This document shows, one piece after another, positions 1 through 7,015 of a DNA stretch of 13,933 nt. Source of the DNA: Sphingomonadales bacterium. GTDB taxonomy: Bacteria; Pseudomonadota; Alphaproteobacteria; Sphingomonadales; Sphingomonadaceae. The position numbers and the translations under genes were made by a program. The stretch's first letter is position 1, and every line of letters begins with the position of its first letter. The stretch spans positions 1-13,933 of the forward strand of contig JAGWUU010000050.1 of assembly GCA_028868335.1 (NCBI GenBank). The letters are read 5' to 3'. The notes beneath the pieces were generated by a model. The model searched no databases. It worked only from the letters and a program-made list of their open reading frames with translations, and was not told the DNA's origin.

Positions 1-602
1 AGTACCTCGCTTCGATCGGCGGGCTTGTGGGCATGTACGGCTTCTGGAACCTGTGGGCCGGCACCAACGGCTTCTTCTTCCCCTATATCCTGCGCACCGT
101 CGGCGCGGCCAGCCAGTTCGAAAGCGTGGCGATCCAGGCACTGTCCTTCGCGATCGGCATGGCGAGCATCTGGTTTGTGTTCATGCGCTTGTCGGACAAG
201 ATCAACCAACGCAGCCTGTTCATCGCCTCCGCGGTCATCCAGGTGATCGGCATGGCCCTGCTCGCGCTGTTCCCGCTGACCATCCCGGTGGCGCTGCTCT
301 ATGTCTTTCTGCTCCAGTTCGGCGGCGGCTTCGGCGCGCAGAGCTTTTTCCAACTATGGAGCGCTGAAATGTTCCCGACCATGCTGCGATCGACCGCGCA
401 GGGGTTGTGCTTCGCGGTAGTGCGGATCGGGCTGGGCCTGTTCAGCTTCTTCGTGCCAATGCTGACCGCCACCGGGTTCACCACGCTCGCCTGGATCCTC
501 ACAGGCTTCCTCGTGATCAGCGGGTTGATCGGCGCGCTGTGGGCCCCGCGCAACGAGGGCAAGTCGCTGGAACAGCTTGAGGCCGAGCGTCAGGCGGCCT
601 AG
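1..602 (+). CDS. MFS transporter, sugar-porter type, C-terminal half (5' truncated by window edge)
   Basis: The reading frame is open from base 3 to the TAG at 600-602, so the gene enters from the left and about 200 residues are visible. They contain about six hydrophobic stretches separated by short polar loops, matching TM7-TM12 of a 12-TM major facilitator. The segment SAEMFPTMLRSTAQG has the E-x-F-P-T-x-x-R-x-x-x-Q-G pattern of sugar and inositol:proton symporters. The tail APRNEGKSLEQLE resembles the PET-x-GKSLEEIE ending of that family. Known of the family: inner-membrane proton-coupled uptake of sugars, polyols or organic acids. Substrate cannot be named from this half. A DeoR-type repressor follows after 11 nt, which favours a carbohydrate or polyol substrate. 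An in-frame GTG at 27 and ATG at 33 fall inside a transmembrane segment and are not credible starts. Confidence 0.85.
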   Translation, partial: YLASIGGLVGMYGFWNLWAGTNGFFFPYILRTVGAASQFESVAIQALSFAIGMASIWFVFMRLSDKINQRSLFIASAVIQVIGMALLALFPLTIPVALLYVFLLQFGGGFGAQSFFQLWSAEMFPTMLRSTAQGLCFAVVRIGLGLFSFFVPMLTATGFTTLAWILTGFLVISGLIGALWAPRNEGKSLEQLEAERQAA

Positions 603-613
603 AGGCTGGCGCC

Positions 614-1390
614 ATGCACGCCACACAACGCGAAGAGCAGATCCTTGAAGCGCTGAAGCCCAGCGGCTTCATTACCTATCGTGCGCTCGAAGCACTGCTC
701 GACGCATCACCCGCGACGATCCGCCGCGACCTGACCCGGCTCGAGGAACATGGCCGGATCGTTCGGGTTCATGGCGGGGCCAAGCTGGTCGACGAGGACA
801 AGGATGATGGCCGGTTCCGGCTTGCCGGAACGCCGTTCGACCAGTCTATCACCCAGAACCTTGCCGCAAAGCGCGCGATCGGCAAGGCTGCGGCGCAGCT
901 CTGCGAACCGGGCGAAGGGGTGATGATCGACGGCGGCACCACCACCCTGCAGATGTGCCCGCATCTCGCCGGACTCGATCTTCAGGTACTCACCAACTCG
1001 CTGCACATCGTCAACGCGCTGCTACCCCAAGCCGGGACAAAGATTCTGCTGCCCTCGGGCGCGCTGTTTCGCGAGCAGAACATCATCCTCGCCCCCGCAG
1101 GTGAGGAATCGATGCCGCGCTTTCATGCTCCAAAGCTGTTCATGGGCGCCGCAGCAGTCGGCCCGCAAGGGGTAATGCAGGCCGATGTCGTGCTGGTAGC
1201 CGCCGAGCGTCGGCTGATCGACCGGGCCGAACAGGTTATCCTGCTGGTCGATTCCACCAAGTTTCATTCCTCGTCCGGAACGATCGTGTGCGAGCTTGAC
1301 GAGATCGACGTGATAGTCACCGATGCCGGGATAGGGGCCGACATGCGCCGCTCGCTCGAAGCGGTCGGCGTTGAGGTGCGGATAGTCTGA
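614..1390 (+). CDS. DeoR/GlpR-family transcriptional repressor
   Basis: The 258-residue protein has the usual DeoR length. Residues about 6-57 form a DeoR-type winged helix-turn-helix, with ALLDASPATIRRDLTRLEE as the recognition region, followed by the conserved HGGA. The rest is the DeoRC sugar-phosphate sensor domain, including the glycine/threonine loop IDGGTTTLQM and, near the C-terminus, LLVDSTKF and the usual VIVTDAGI. Such proteins repress sugar or nucleoside catabolic operons and release DNA when they bind a phosphorylated intermediate. The gene starts 11 nt after the MFS stop, so it is probably co-transcribed with the transporter and controls that operon. No strong Shine-Dalgarno precedes ATG 614, but the HTH position makes this start the best fit. 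The effector is unknown. It converges on cysQ with only 31 nt between the stops. Confidence 0.9.
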   Translation: MHATQREEQILEALKPSGFITYRALEALLDASPATIRRDLTRLEEHGRIVRVHGGAKLVDEDKDDGRFRLAGTPFDQSITQNLAAKRAIGKAAAQLCEPGEGVMIDGGTTTLQMCPHLAGLDLQVLTNSLHIVNALLPQAGTKILLPSGALFREQNIILAPAGEESMPRFHAPKLFMGAAAVGPQGVMQADVVLVAAERRLIDRAEQVILLVDSTKFHSSSGTIVCELDEIDVIVTDAGIGADMRRSLEAVGVEVRIV

Positions 1391-1421
1391 TCGTCGGCCA
1401 CCGACCGCGATCGCGATCAGG

Positions 1422-2183
1422 TCAAGCGCCCGATTGGATCGCCGCCTTTCCGATGGCGTTGACCTGCGCCAGCACCGTGTCCGCGTGCTCCTTCCGGCAG
1501 ATCAGCAGGTCGGGCATATAGGTATCGCGCTGATTATAGACCAGCGGTGTGCCGTCGATCCGGCTGGCATGCAGACCGTGGGCCAACGCCACCGCGACCG
1601 GGGCGCAGGAATCCCATTCGTACTGCCCGCCGGTGTGAAGGTAGATGTCTGCATCCCCGCGGACCACGGCCATGGCCTTGGCCCCGGCCGAACCCATGCC
1701 GATCAACTCGGCGCCGATCGCTTCGGCTACCGCGACCGCCTCGGCCGCCGGGCGGGTGCGGCTGACCAGCATCCGCAGCTTGTGCGGTGCGGTCGGGACG
1801 GAAACCGGCCGATCGCTACGCAGCACCAGACCCAGTCCCGGCAGGGCCACCGCCCCGACGGTCGGCACGCCATCGACCGCCAGCGCGACGTGGACCGCCC
1901 AGTCGGTACGCTCTTCGCCATATTCGCGGGTGCCGTCGACCGGATCGACGATCCATACCCGGCTCATCGCCAGGCGCTCGGCGTTATCCTTTTCCTCCTC
2001 GGAAAGCAGTCCGTCGTCAGGCCGCTGCTCCCTGAGCGCGTGGACGAGGAACTGGTTGGCGGTGGCATCGCCCGCCTTGCCCAGCGACTTGAGGCTGAGC
2101 ACGCCCGAGGCGCGCACCTCGATCAGCAGCCGGCCCGCCACTTCGGCTAGGTGCGCGGCAAGTTCGCCATCGGTCATGCTCAT
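1422..2183 (-). CDS. cysQ: 3'(2'),5'-bisphosphate nucleotidase CysQ
   Basis: The protein is 253 residues, typical for CysQ, an inositol-monophosphatase-fold enzyme. Metal-binding motifs are visible: GLLSEEEKDN (about 58-67, with E62/E63), DPVDGTREY (80-88, the DP-x-DGT signature), and the C-terminal QYEWDSCAPVAVA matching the W-D-x-x-A motif. Family role: Mg-dependent removal of the 3' phosphate from PAP (or PAPS), preventing build-up of the inhibitory by-product when PAPS is used. It is the last gene of the cys operon, 19 nt after the cysNC stop, with a purine-rich ribosome site (GGGGAGAGG) before ATG 2183. This context makes CysQ more likely than a generic inositol monophosphatase. Confidence 0.9.
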   Translation of the reverse strand: MSMTDGELAAHLAEVAGRLLIEVRASGVLSLKSLGKAGDATANQFLVHALREQRPDDGLLSEEEKDNAERLAMSRVWIVDPVDGTREYGEERTDWAVHVALAVDGVPTVGAVALPGLGLVLRSDRPVSVPTAPHKLRMLVSRTRPAAEAVAVAEAIGAELIGMGSAGAKAMAVVRGDADIYLHTGGQYEWDSCAPVAVALAHGLHASRIDGTPLVYNQRDTYMPDLLICRKEHADTVLAQVNAIGKAAIQSGA

Positions 2184-2202
2184 GGTTTCCTCTCCCCTCG
2201 CC

Positions 2203-4113
2203 TCACTTGAGCGGCATCAGTTGGCGGATGATGTATTCCGCCGCTTCCTCGGCGCTCATTTCGGCGGTGTTGACGCGGATCTCGGGCGCCGGCGGCGCCT
2301 CGTAGGGACTGTCGATCCCGGTGAAGTTCTTGAGCTGGCCCGAGCGCGCCTTCTTGTAGAGACCCTTGACGTCGCGGGCTTCGGCCACTTCGAGCGGGGT
2401 ATCAACGTAGATCTCGACGAACTCACCCTCGCCCAGCATCTTGCGCACCATCTCGCGCTCGGCGCGGAACGGCGAGATAAAGGCGGTCAGCACGATCAAC
2501 CCGGCATCGACCATCAGCTTGGCAACCTCACCAACGCGGCGGATGTTCTCGATCCGGTCTGCTTCGGTGAAGCCAAGGTCCTTGTTGAGCCCGTGGCGGA
2601 CGTTATCGCCATCGAGGAGGAAGGTGTGGCGGTTCATGATCGCGAGCCGCTTCTCGACCTCGTTGGCGATGGTCGACTTGCCCGCGCCCGAAAGCCCGGT
2701 GAACCATAGCACCTTTGGCGTCTGGTTCTTGAGCTTGGCGTGATCAGCGCGCGTCACGTCGGTCGGTTGCCAGTGGACGTTCTGGGCGCGCCGCAACGAG
2801 AAGTGCAGCATGCCCGCCGCGACGGTCGCATTGGTCAGCTTGTCGACCAGGATGAACCCGCCCAGCGTGCGGTTTGCCTCATAGGGCTCGAACACGATCT
2901 GGCGATCGGTGGCAATTTCGGCGACGCCGATCGCATTGAGGTCGAGCGTCTTGACCGCGATGTGCTCCATCGTGTTGACGTTGACCGCGTACTTGGGGTG
3001 CTGAACGGTGACCGAAACGGTTTGCGTCGCCAGCTTCAGCCAATAGGCCCGACCAACGTGCAGCGGCTCGTCGTTCAGCCAGACGATGGTGGTCTCGAAC
3101 TGGTCGGCAACCTGCGGCGGGGTATCAGCGATCGAGATCACGTCTCCGCGCGAACAATCGATCTCGTCGGCGAAGCACACCGTGACGGACTGTCCGGCCA
3201 CCGCCTCGTCGAGATCGCCGTCAAGCGTCACGACGCGGGTGACGGTCGAGGTTTTGCCCGAAGGCAGCACGCGCACGGCATTGCCGGGCTTGACTGATCC
3301 GGTGGCGATCAGCCCCGAGAAACCCCGGAAATCGAGGTTCGGGCGATTGACCCACTGAACCGGCATCCGGAACGGTTTGTCCTGGTCCTGCGAGGTGATG
3401 ACTTCCACCGTCTCAAGGTGGTCGACCAGCGTTGGCCCCTTGTACCAGTGCGTGTTGGGCGAATGGGTGGTGATATTGTCGCCCTTGAAGCCGGAGATCG
3501 GCATGGCGGTGAAGTCTTGGATGCCGATCGACTTTGCGAACGCCGCATAGTCGGCGACGATTCCGTCGAACACTTCCTGGCTGTAGTCCACCAGATCCAT
3601 CTTGTTCACCGCGAGGACAATGTTGCGGATGCCGATCAGGTGGCACAGGTAGGTGTGGCGGCGGGTCTGGGTGAGTACGCCCTTGCGCGCGTCGATCAGG
3701 ATCACCGCGAGGTCGGCGGTAGAGGCGCCGGTGATCATGTTGCGGGTATATTGTTCGTGCCCGGGGCAATCGGCGACGATGAACTTGCGCTTTTCGGTGT
3801 TGAAGAAGCGATAGGCAACGTCGATGGTGATGCCTTGCTCGCGCTCGGCGGCAAGCCCATCGACCAACAGCGCGAAGTCGATTTCCTGCCCCTGCGTTCC
3901 GACCTTCTTGGAATCCGTTTCCAGCGCTGCAAGCTGGTCCTCGAAGATCATCTTCGAATCGTACAGCAATCTCCCGATCAGCGTCGACTTGCCGTCGTCC
4001 ACCGACCCGCAGGTGATGAAGCGCAGCATGGTCTTGTGCTGGTGCTGCTCAAGGTAGGCGTCGATGTCCTCGGCGATCAGAGCCTCGGTCTGGTAGATCA
4101 CGTCCCCGCTCAT
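2203..4113 (-). CDS. cysNC: Bifunctional sulfate adenylyltransferase subunit 1 / adenylylsulfate kinase (CysN-CysC fusion)
   Basis: At 636 residues this is the length of a CysNC (NodQ-type) fusion. The N-terminal part is an EF-Tu-like GTPase: P-loop GSVDDGKST (36-44), G3 motif DCPGHEQYTRNM (about 115-126) and NKMD (170-173), then beta-barrel domains. The C-terminal part is APS kinase: a second P-loop GLSGAGKST (from about 473), LLDGDNVRHGLN, the FISPFR motif and DVKGLYKKAR. The GTPase drives APS formation by CysD, and the kinase domain phosphorylates APS to PAPS. Its start overlaps the cysD stop by one base (TGATG, 4111-4115), indicating translational coupling. Both active centres look intact. 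The kinase fusion shows the pathway runs to PAPS. Confidence 0.95.
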   Translation of the reverse strand: MSGDVIYQTEALIAEDIDAYLEQHQHKTMLRFITCGSVDDGKSTLIGRLLYDSKMIFEDQLAALETDSKKVGTQGQEIDFALLVDGLAAEREQGITIDVAYRFFNTEKRKFIVADCPGHEQYTRNMITGASTADLAVILIDARKGVLTQTRRHTYLCHLIGIRNIVLAVNKMDLVDYSQEVFDGIVADYAAFAKSIGIQDFTAMPISGFKGDNITTHSPNTHWYKGPTLVDHLETVEVITSQDQDKPFRMPVQWVNRPNLDFRGFSGLIATGSVKPGNAVRVLPSGKTSTVTRVVTLDGDLDEAVAGQSVTVCFADEIDCSRGDVISIADTPPQVADQFETTIVWLNDEPLHVGRAYWLKLATQTVSVTVQHPKYAVNVNTMEHIAVKTLDLNAIGVAEIATDRQIVFEPYEANRTLGGFILVDKLTNATVAAGMLHFSLRRAQNVHWQPTDVTRADHAKLKNQTPKVLWFTGLSGAGKSTIANEVEKRLAIMNRHTFLLDGDNVRHGLNKDLGFTEADRIENIRRVGEVAKLMVDAGLIVLTAFISPFRAEREMVRKMLGEGEFVEIYVDTPLEVAEARDVKGLYKKARSGQLKNFTGIDSPYEAPPAPEIRVNTAEMSAEEAAEYIIRQLMPLK

Positions 4114-5030
4114 CAGAAGTACCCCTGCTGCTTCTTGACTTCCATCCCCGCGCCGCCCGCGTCCTTGTCGATCGCGCGACCCTGCCGTTCGCTGGTGGTG
4201 GTCAGCAGTGTTTCCTGGATCACTTGCGGAAGAGTAGAAGCCGTGCTTTCGACCGCGCCGGTCAGCGGATAGCAGCCCAGGGTGCGGAAGCGGATCGAGC
4301 GTTCGACCGGGACTTCGCCGGGGCGCAGCGGAAAGCGCTCGTCATCGACCATCAGCAGCATCCCGTCGCGCTCCACCGTCGGGCGCTTTTCCGCGAAGTA
4401 GAGCGGAACGATCGGCACCTGGTTGAGATGGATGTATTGCCACACATCAAGCTCGGTCCAGTTCGAGATCGGGAACACGCGGATCGATTCGCCCTTGTTC
4501 TTGCGGGCGTTGTAGAGGTTCCACAGCTCGGGCCGCTGGTTCTTGGGATCCCAGCCGTGGCTGGCGCTGCGGAACGAGAAGATTCGCTCCTTGGCCCGGC
4601 TCTTTTCCTCGTCGCGGCGCGCACCGCCGAAGGCCGCGTCGAACTGCCACTTGTCGAGCGCCTGCTTGAGCCCTTCGGTCTTCCACATGTCGGTGTGGAG
4701 CGCGCCATGGTCGAACGGGTTGATCCCACGCTCCATCGCCTCGGGGTTGTGATAGACGAGGAGTTCCATGCCGGACTCGTTCGCCATGCGATCGCGCAGC
4801 GCGTACATGTCACGGAACTTCCAGGTCGTATCGACATGCAGCAGCGGGAACGGCGGCGGACTGGGATAGAACGCCTTGCGCGCCAGGTGCAGCATCACCG
4901 CGCTGTCCTTGCCCACCGAATAGAGCATCACCGGCCGCTCGGCCTCGGCCACCACTTCGCGCATGATGTGGATCGCCTCGGCTTCGAGACGCTGCAAATG
5001 GGTAAGAGTCGTCCGCGTGGAGTCGCTCAT
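4113..5030 (-). CDS. cysD: Sulfate adenylyltransferase subunit 2 (CysD)
   Basis: From ATG 5030 the protein is 305 residues, close to the roughly 300 of CysD. It has the PP-loop ATP-pyrophosphatase motif SVGKDS (38-43) and the family blocks HVDTTWKFRDMY, FGGARRDEEKSRAKER, RVFPISNWTELDVWQYI and RFRTLGCYPLTGA. The C-terminus KKQQGYF is typical. With CysN it makes APS from sulfate and ATP. Start choice: a strong AAGGAG (5037-5042) sits 6 nt before ATG 5030 and the protein then begins MSDSTRTTLTHLQRLEAEAI as in homologues; a longer reading frame to 5174 would add an unrelated tail crossing the divergent gene. First gene of cysD-cysNC-cysQ. Confidence 0.95.
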   Translation of the reverse strand: MSDSTRTTLTHLQRLEAEAIHIMREVVAEAERPVMLYSVGKDSAVMLHLARKAFYPSPPPFPLLHVDTTWKFRDMYALRDRMANESGMELLVYHNPEAMERGINPFDHGALHTDMWKTEGLKQALDKWQFDAAFGGARRDEEKSRAKERIFSFRSASHGWDPKNQRPELWNLYNARKNKGESIRVFPISNWTELDVWQYIHLNQVPIVPLYFAEKRPTVERDGMLLMVDDERFPLRPGEVPVERSIRFRTLGCYPLTGAVESTASTLPQVIQETLLTTTSERQGRAIDKDAGGAGMEVKKQQGYF

Positions 5031-5084
5031 CGCCCTCTCCTTTGTTGTGCCGAAGCAGATGCCGCGCTGGACCCTCGACCAATA

Positions 5085-5098
5085 CTCCCATATGGGAG
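5085..5098. promoter_or_regulatory. Perfect 14-bp palindrome in cysD/regulator divergent region; possible operator
   Basis: CTCCCATATGGGAG reads identically on both strands. It lies 55 bp upstream of cysD and ends 8 nt before the ATG of the LuxR-type gene. Its right arm (GGGAG) is the probable ribosome binding site of that gene, so the site could act as a DNA operator, as an RNA hairpin masking the ribosome site, or both. Only the palindrome is seen directly. Function is inferred from position. Confidence 0.4.
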
Positions 5099-5106
5099 CA
5101 AACGTC

Positions 5107-6105
5107 ATGGCTCTGCCCCGCTCCGACCAGAACGAACTTGTCCTCCCCCTGCTCGAGGACCTGCTGACCGACACGCCGTGGGATACGTTCCTGCGCCGCC
5201 TGCTCTCGCGCGCGGGGGCGGACCGTGTTCACCTGCTGGTGAGGGCTGGCGCACAGCCACCGACACTGCACCGCCGGGTCGAGGTGCACGGTTGGTCCGG
5301 CCGCGATGCCGGACTGGAACTTGCCGCGCTCGGCGGTCCATCCCCGGCCCTCCGACCGAACCGCAGCTATGCGCTCGACGAACTGCGCGTGGTCGACAAC
5401 GCAAAGGCGCGCGAGGCGCAGGACGAGGCACTTGCCCGCACCCGCATCGGCGACGCTCGCCTGATCCGGATCGGCGCGGGTGAACGCTCGGTCTGGCTGA
5501 TCCTGCTCAGCGAACGCGCGCCGTTCGGCGCGGCGGACAGTGCCCTGCTGACCGCGCTCGCCCCGGCGGTGGAACTCACAGCCGAGCAGCTCGACGCAAT
5601 CGGGCGTTTGCGGTTGCGCGCCGCCGCCGCCGAGGAGTCCCTGGCCCTGCTGGGCATCGGCCAGGCGGTGCTCGGCGCGGACGGCGCGGTGCTGGCCGCC
5701 GATGAACTATGGCAGACCCAGCAACCGGCGCTGCCTCCGGTCGAAGGCGGTCCGTTCGGCGATCGCCGCGTAGCGGGAGATGAGCAAGACCCATTGCTGC
5801 TGCGCCCGCTCGGCGCCGACCATTCCACGGTTCCGGCCACGGTCGCCAGCTTTCGGCTGCCGCGGCGCGAGCCGCCGCAAAGCGCGGCGCACATCCTCGC
5901 GGCAACCCTCGGCCTGTCCCGGCGCGAAGCGATGCTGGCGGCCTTGCTCAGCCAGGGAATGCCGCTGATCGAGGCGGGGCGAAGCCTGCGCCTGACCGAC
6001 GAAACGACCCGCAACTATTCCAAACGGATCTATGCGCGAACGGGCGCAAGCGGGCAGGCCGATCTGGTAAGGATGGTGCTTTCGGGATTGGCTCCGCTCG
6101 GCTGA
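5107..6105 (+). CDS. LuxR-type helix-turn-helix transcriptional regulator, orphan
   Basis: From ATG 5107 the protein has 332 residues. The last 65 or so residues form a LuxR/GerE-like HTH: LGLSRREAMLAALLSQGMPL, then SLRLTDETTRNYSKRIYARTGASGQADLVRMV, matching the usual L-S/T-x-R-E start and the T-V-R-N-Y recognition helix region. The first 260 residues are alanine- and leucine-rich with no motif I can name; a GAF/PAS-like or other ligand-sensing fold is possible but not shown. There is no receiver-domain signature and no nearby kinase or LuxI-like gene. GGGAG (5094-5098) is 8 nt upstream of ATG 5107, which favours it over in-frame ATG 5092, which has no ribosome site. It diverges from cysD and converges on the steroid operon, so its target could be itself, the cys operon or steroid genes. 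Confidence 0.8.
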   Translation: MALPRSDQNELVLPLLEDLLTDTPWDTFLRRLLSRAGADRVHLLVRAGAQPPTLHRRVEVHGWSGRDAGLELAALGGPSPALRPNRSYALDELRVVDNAKAREAQDEALARTRIGDARLIRIGAGERSVWLILLSERAPFGAADSALLTALAPAVELTAEQLDAIGRLRLRAAAAEESLALLGIGQAVLGADGAVLAADELWQTQQPALPPVEGGPFGDRRVAGDEQDPLLLRPLGADHSTVPATVASFRLPRREPPQSAAHILAATLGLSRREAMLAALLSQGMPLIEAGRSLRLTDETTRNYSKRIYARTGASGQADLVRMVLSGLAPLG

Positions 6106-6156
6106 GATTGCGGCCTCGCCCCGCGGAGAATCCAACTCGTCGTGCCGCCAGACCGC

Positions 6157-6534
6157 TCAGGCAAATCCGTGCATGTTCGACGGCCCCCAGAAGGCCCGCA
6201 TCGCGACCACCAGATTTGCTTCGTCGAAGCGGAAGATGTCGATCACGTCGATCCGCTTGTCGCTTCCCTCCCAGTGGAGGTTCACCGAGAACGGGAACAC
6301 CGCATAGTCCTCGACGATGCGTACCGGCCCTTCCAGCTTGAGCTTCGCCCCTGTCGCCATCGAGCCGGCGTAGAAGTCGAGGATCGCCGCCTTGCCCTGC
6401 TTGAGCGGGGTGCCGACCGGGTCCTCGACCGTGGCATCATCGGCGTAGAGCGCGGCGACGCGCGCCGCATCTCCTGCCTCGAAGGCGGCGACATATTCGT
6501 GAACTGCTGCTTCCATGCGGACGGGATCGGGCAT
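6157..6534 (-). CDS. ksi: Steroid delta-5-3-ketosteroid isomerase (SnoaL/NTF2-like fold)
   Basis: From ATG 6534 the protein has 125 residues, the length of the Comamonas testosteroni enzyme. Its known catalytic residues fall at the same numbers: Tyr14 (in HEYVAAFEAGD), Asp38 (in YADDATVEDPVG) and Asp99 (in DVIDIFRFDE), with the supporting Tyr55 (in DFYAGS). The C-terminal MRAFWGPSNMHGFA also follows the family. The enzyme moves the steroid C5-C6 double bond to C4-C5 through a dienolate, with Asp38 as base and Tyr14/Asp99 as oxyanion hole. Start choice: GGAG lies 8 nt before ATG 6534, whereas an upstream GTG at 6543 has no room for a ribosome site. It is the last operon gene, 5 nt after the MaoC-like stop. 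A generic SnoaL-like protein is possible, but the full catalytic set makes isomerase much more likely. Confidence 0.87.
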   Translation of the reverse strand: MPDPVRMEAAVHEYVAAFEAGDAARVAALYADDATVEDPVGTPLKQGKAAILDFYAGSMATGAKLKLEGPVRIVEDYAVFPFSVNLHWEGSDKRIDVIDIFRFDEANLVVAMRAFWGPSNMHGFA

Positions 6535-6539
6535 CGCAT

Positions 6540-7013
6540 TCACTCCGGAAAATAGCGGCTGATGGTGTCGAGCACGCAGGCAGGCTTATCGGCAGGCTGA
6601 CCGTCCTTGGCCTCTATCTCGATGGTGACGCGCACGACCGACTGGATTGCGCCCTTGATTTCTTCGACCGTGATAATCTCGCCCACGGCGCGGATACGGC
6701 CGCCGACCTTAACCGGAGCGAGGAAGCGCAGGCGGTCGGCCCCGACGTTGACCGCATGGGCAAAGCCGCGAACCTCGATCAGTTCAGGCAGCAAATGGTT
6801 GACCAGGCTCATCGTCAGGTAGCCATGGGCGATGGTCCCGCCGAACGGTCCCGCTTTGGCGCGTTCGACATCAACGTGGATCCACTGATGATCCCCGGTC
6901 ACCTCGGCAAAGCCGTCGACTCGCTGCTGGTCGATCTCCAGCCAGCCGGTTGGACCGAGCCGGGTGCCTTCCTGACCGAGGAGATCGGCGGGGCGTGCAA
7001 ACACCAGCGCCAT
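6540..7013 (-). CDS. MaoC-like (R)-specific enoyl-CoA hydratase, single hot-dog domain
   Basis: From ATG 7013 the protein has 157 residues, usual for a single-domain MaoC/NodN-type hydratase. The motif FAEVTGDHQWIHVDVERA carries the catalytic Asp41 and His46 dyad, followed by the family block GGTIAHGYLTMSL (about 58-70). Such enzymes add water to trans-2-enoyl-CoA thioesters to give (R)-3-hydroxyacyl-CoA. Here a steroid-derived acyl-CoA is the likely substrate because of the neighbours. The start lies 2 nt after the TGA of the IpdF-like gene; a longer frame to 7109 would run back through that gene and is rejected. The exact step in ring degradation is unknown. Confidence 0.85.
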   Translation of the reverse strand: MALVFARPADLLGQEGTRLGPTGWLEIDQQRVDGFAEVTGDHQWIHVDVERAKAGPFGGTIAHGYLTMSLVNHLLPELIEVRGFAHAVNVGADRLRFLAPVKVGGRIRAVGEIITVEEIKGAIQSVVRVTIEIEAKDGQPADKPACVLDTISRYFPE

Positions 7014-7015
7014 AG

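Noticed and set aside
1393..1405. Small hairpin GTCGG-CCA-CCGAC between the convergent DeoR and cysQ genes, next to the palindrome CGCGATCGCG (1406-1415)
   Set aside because: A 5-bp stem without a T-run is too weak to call a terminator, and GCGATCGC-type palindromes are common in GC-rich DNA.
1645..2709. Long plus-strand frame of 354 codons across cysQ and cysNC
   Set aside because: It spans two well-supported genes on the opposite strand and its translation is arginine/serine-rich with no family motif: an antisense shadow of GC-rich codons.
4224..5483. Plus-strand frame of 419 codons across cysD and the regulator start
   Set aside because: It overlaps cysD antisense and the regulator in another frame, and shows no recognisable domain.
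6106..6156. Search for a bidirectional terminator between the convergent regulator and isomerase genes
   Set aside because: Only a 4-bp GCGG/CCGC pairing is visible, with no T-run; no terminator can be supported.
6535..6543. GTG 6543 as the ketosteroid isomerase start, overlapping the MaoC-like stop as GTGA
   Set aside because: There is no room for a ribosome site before it, whereas ATG 6534 has GGAG at 8 nt and gives exactly the family length and residue numbering.
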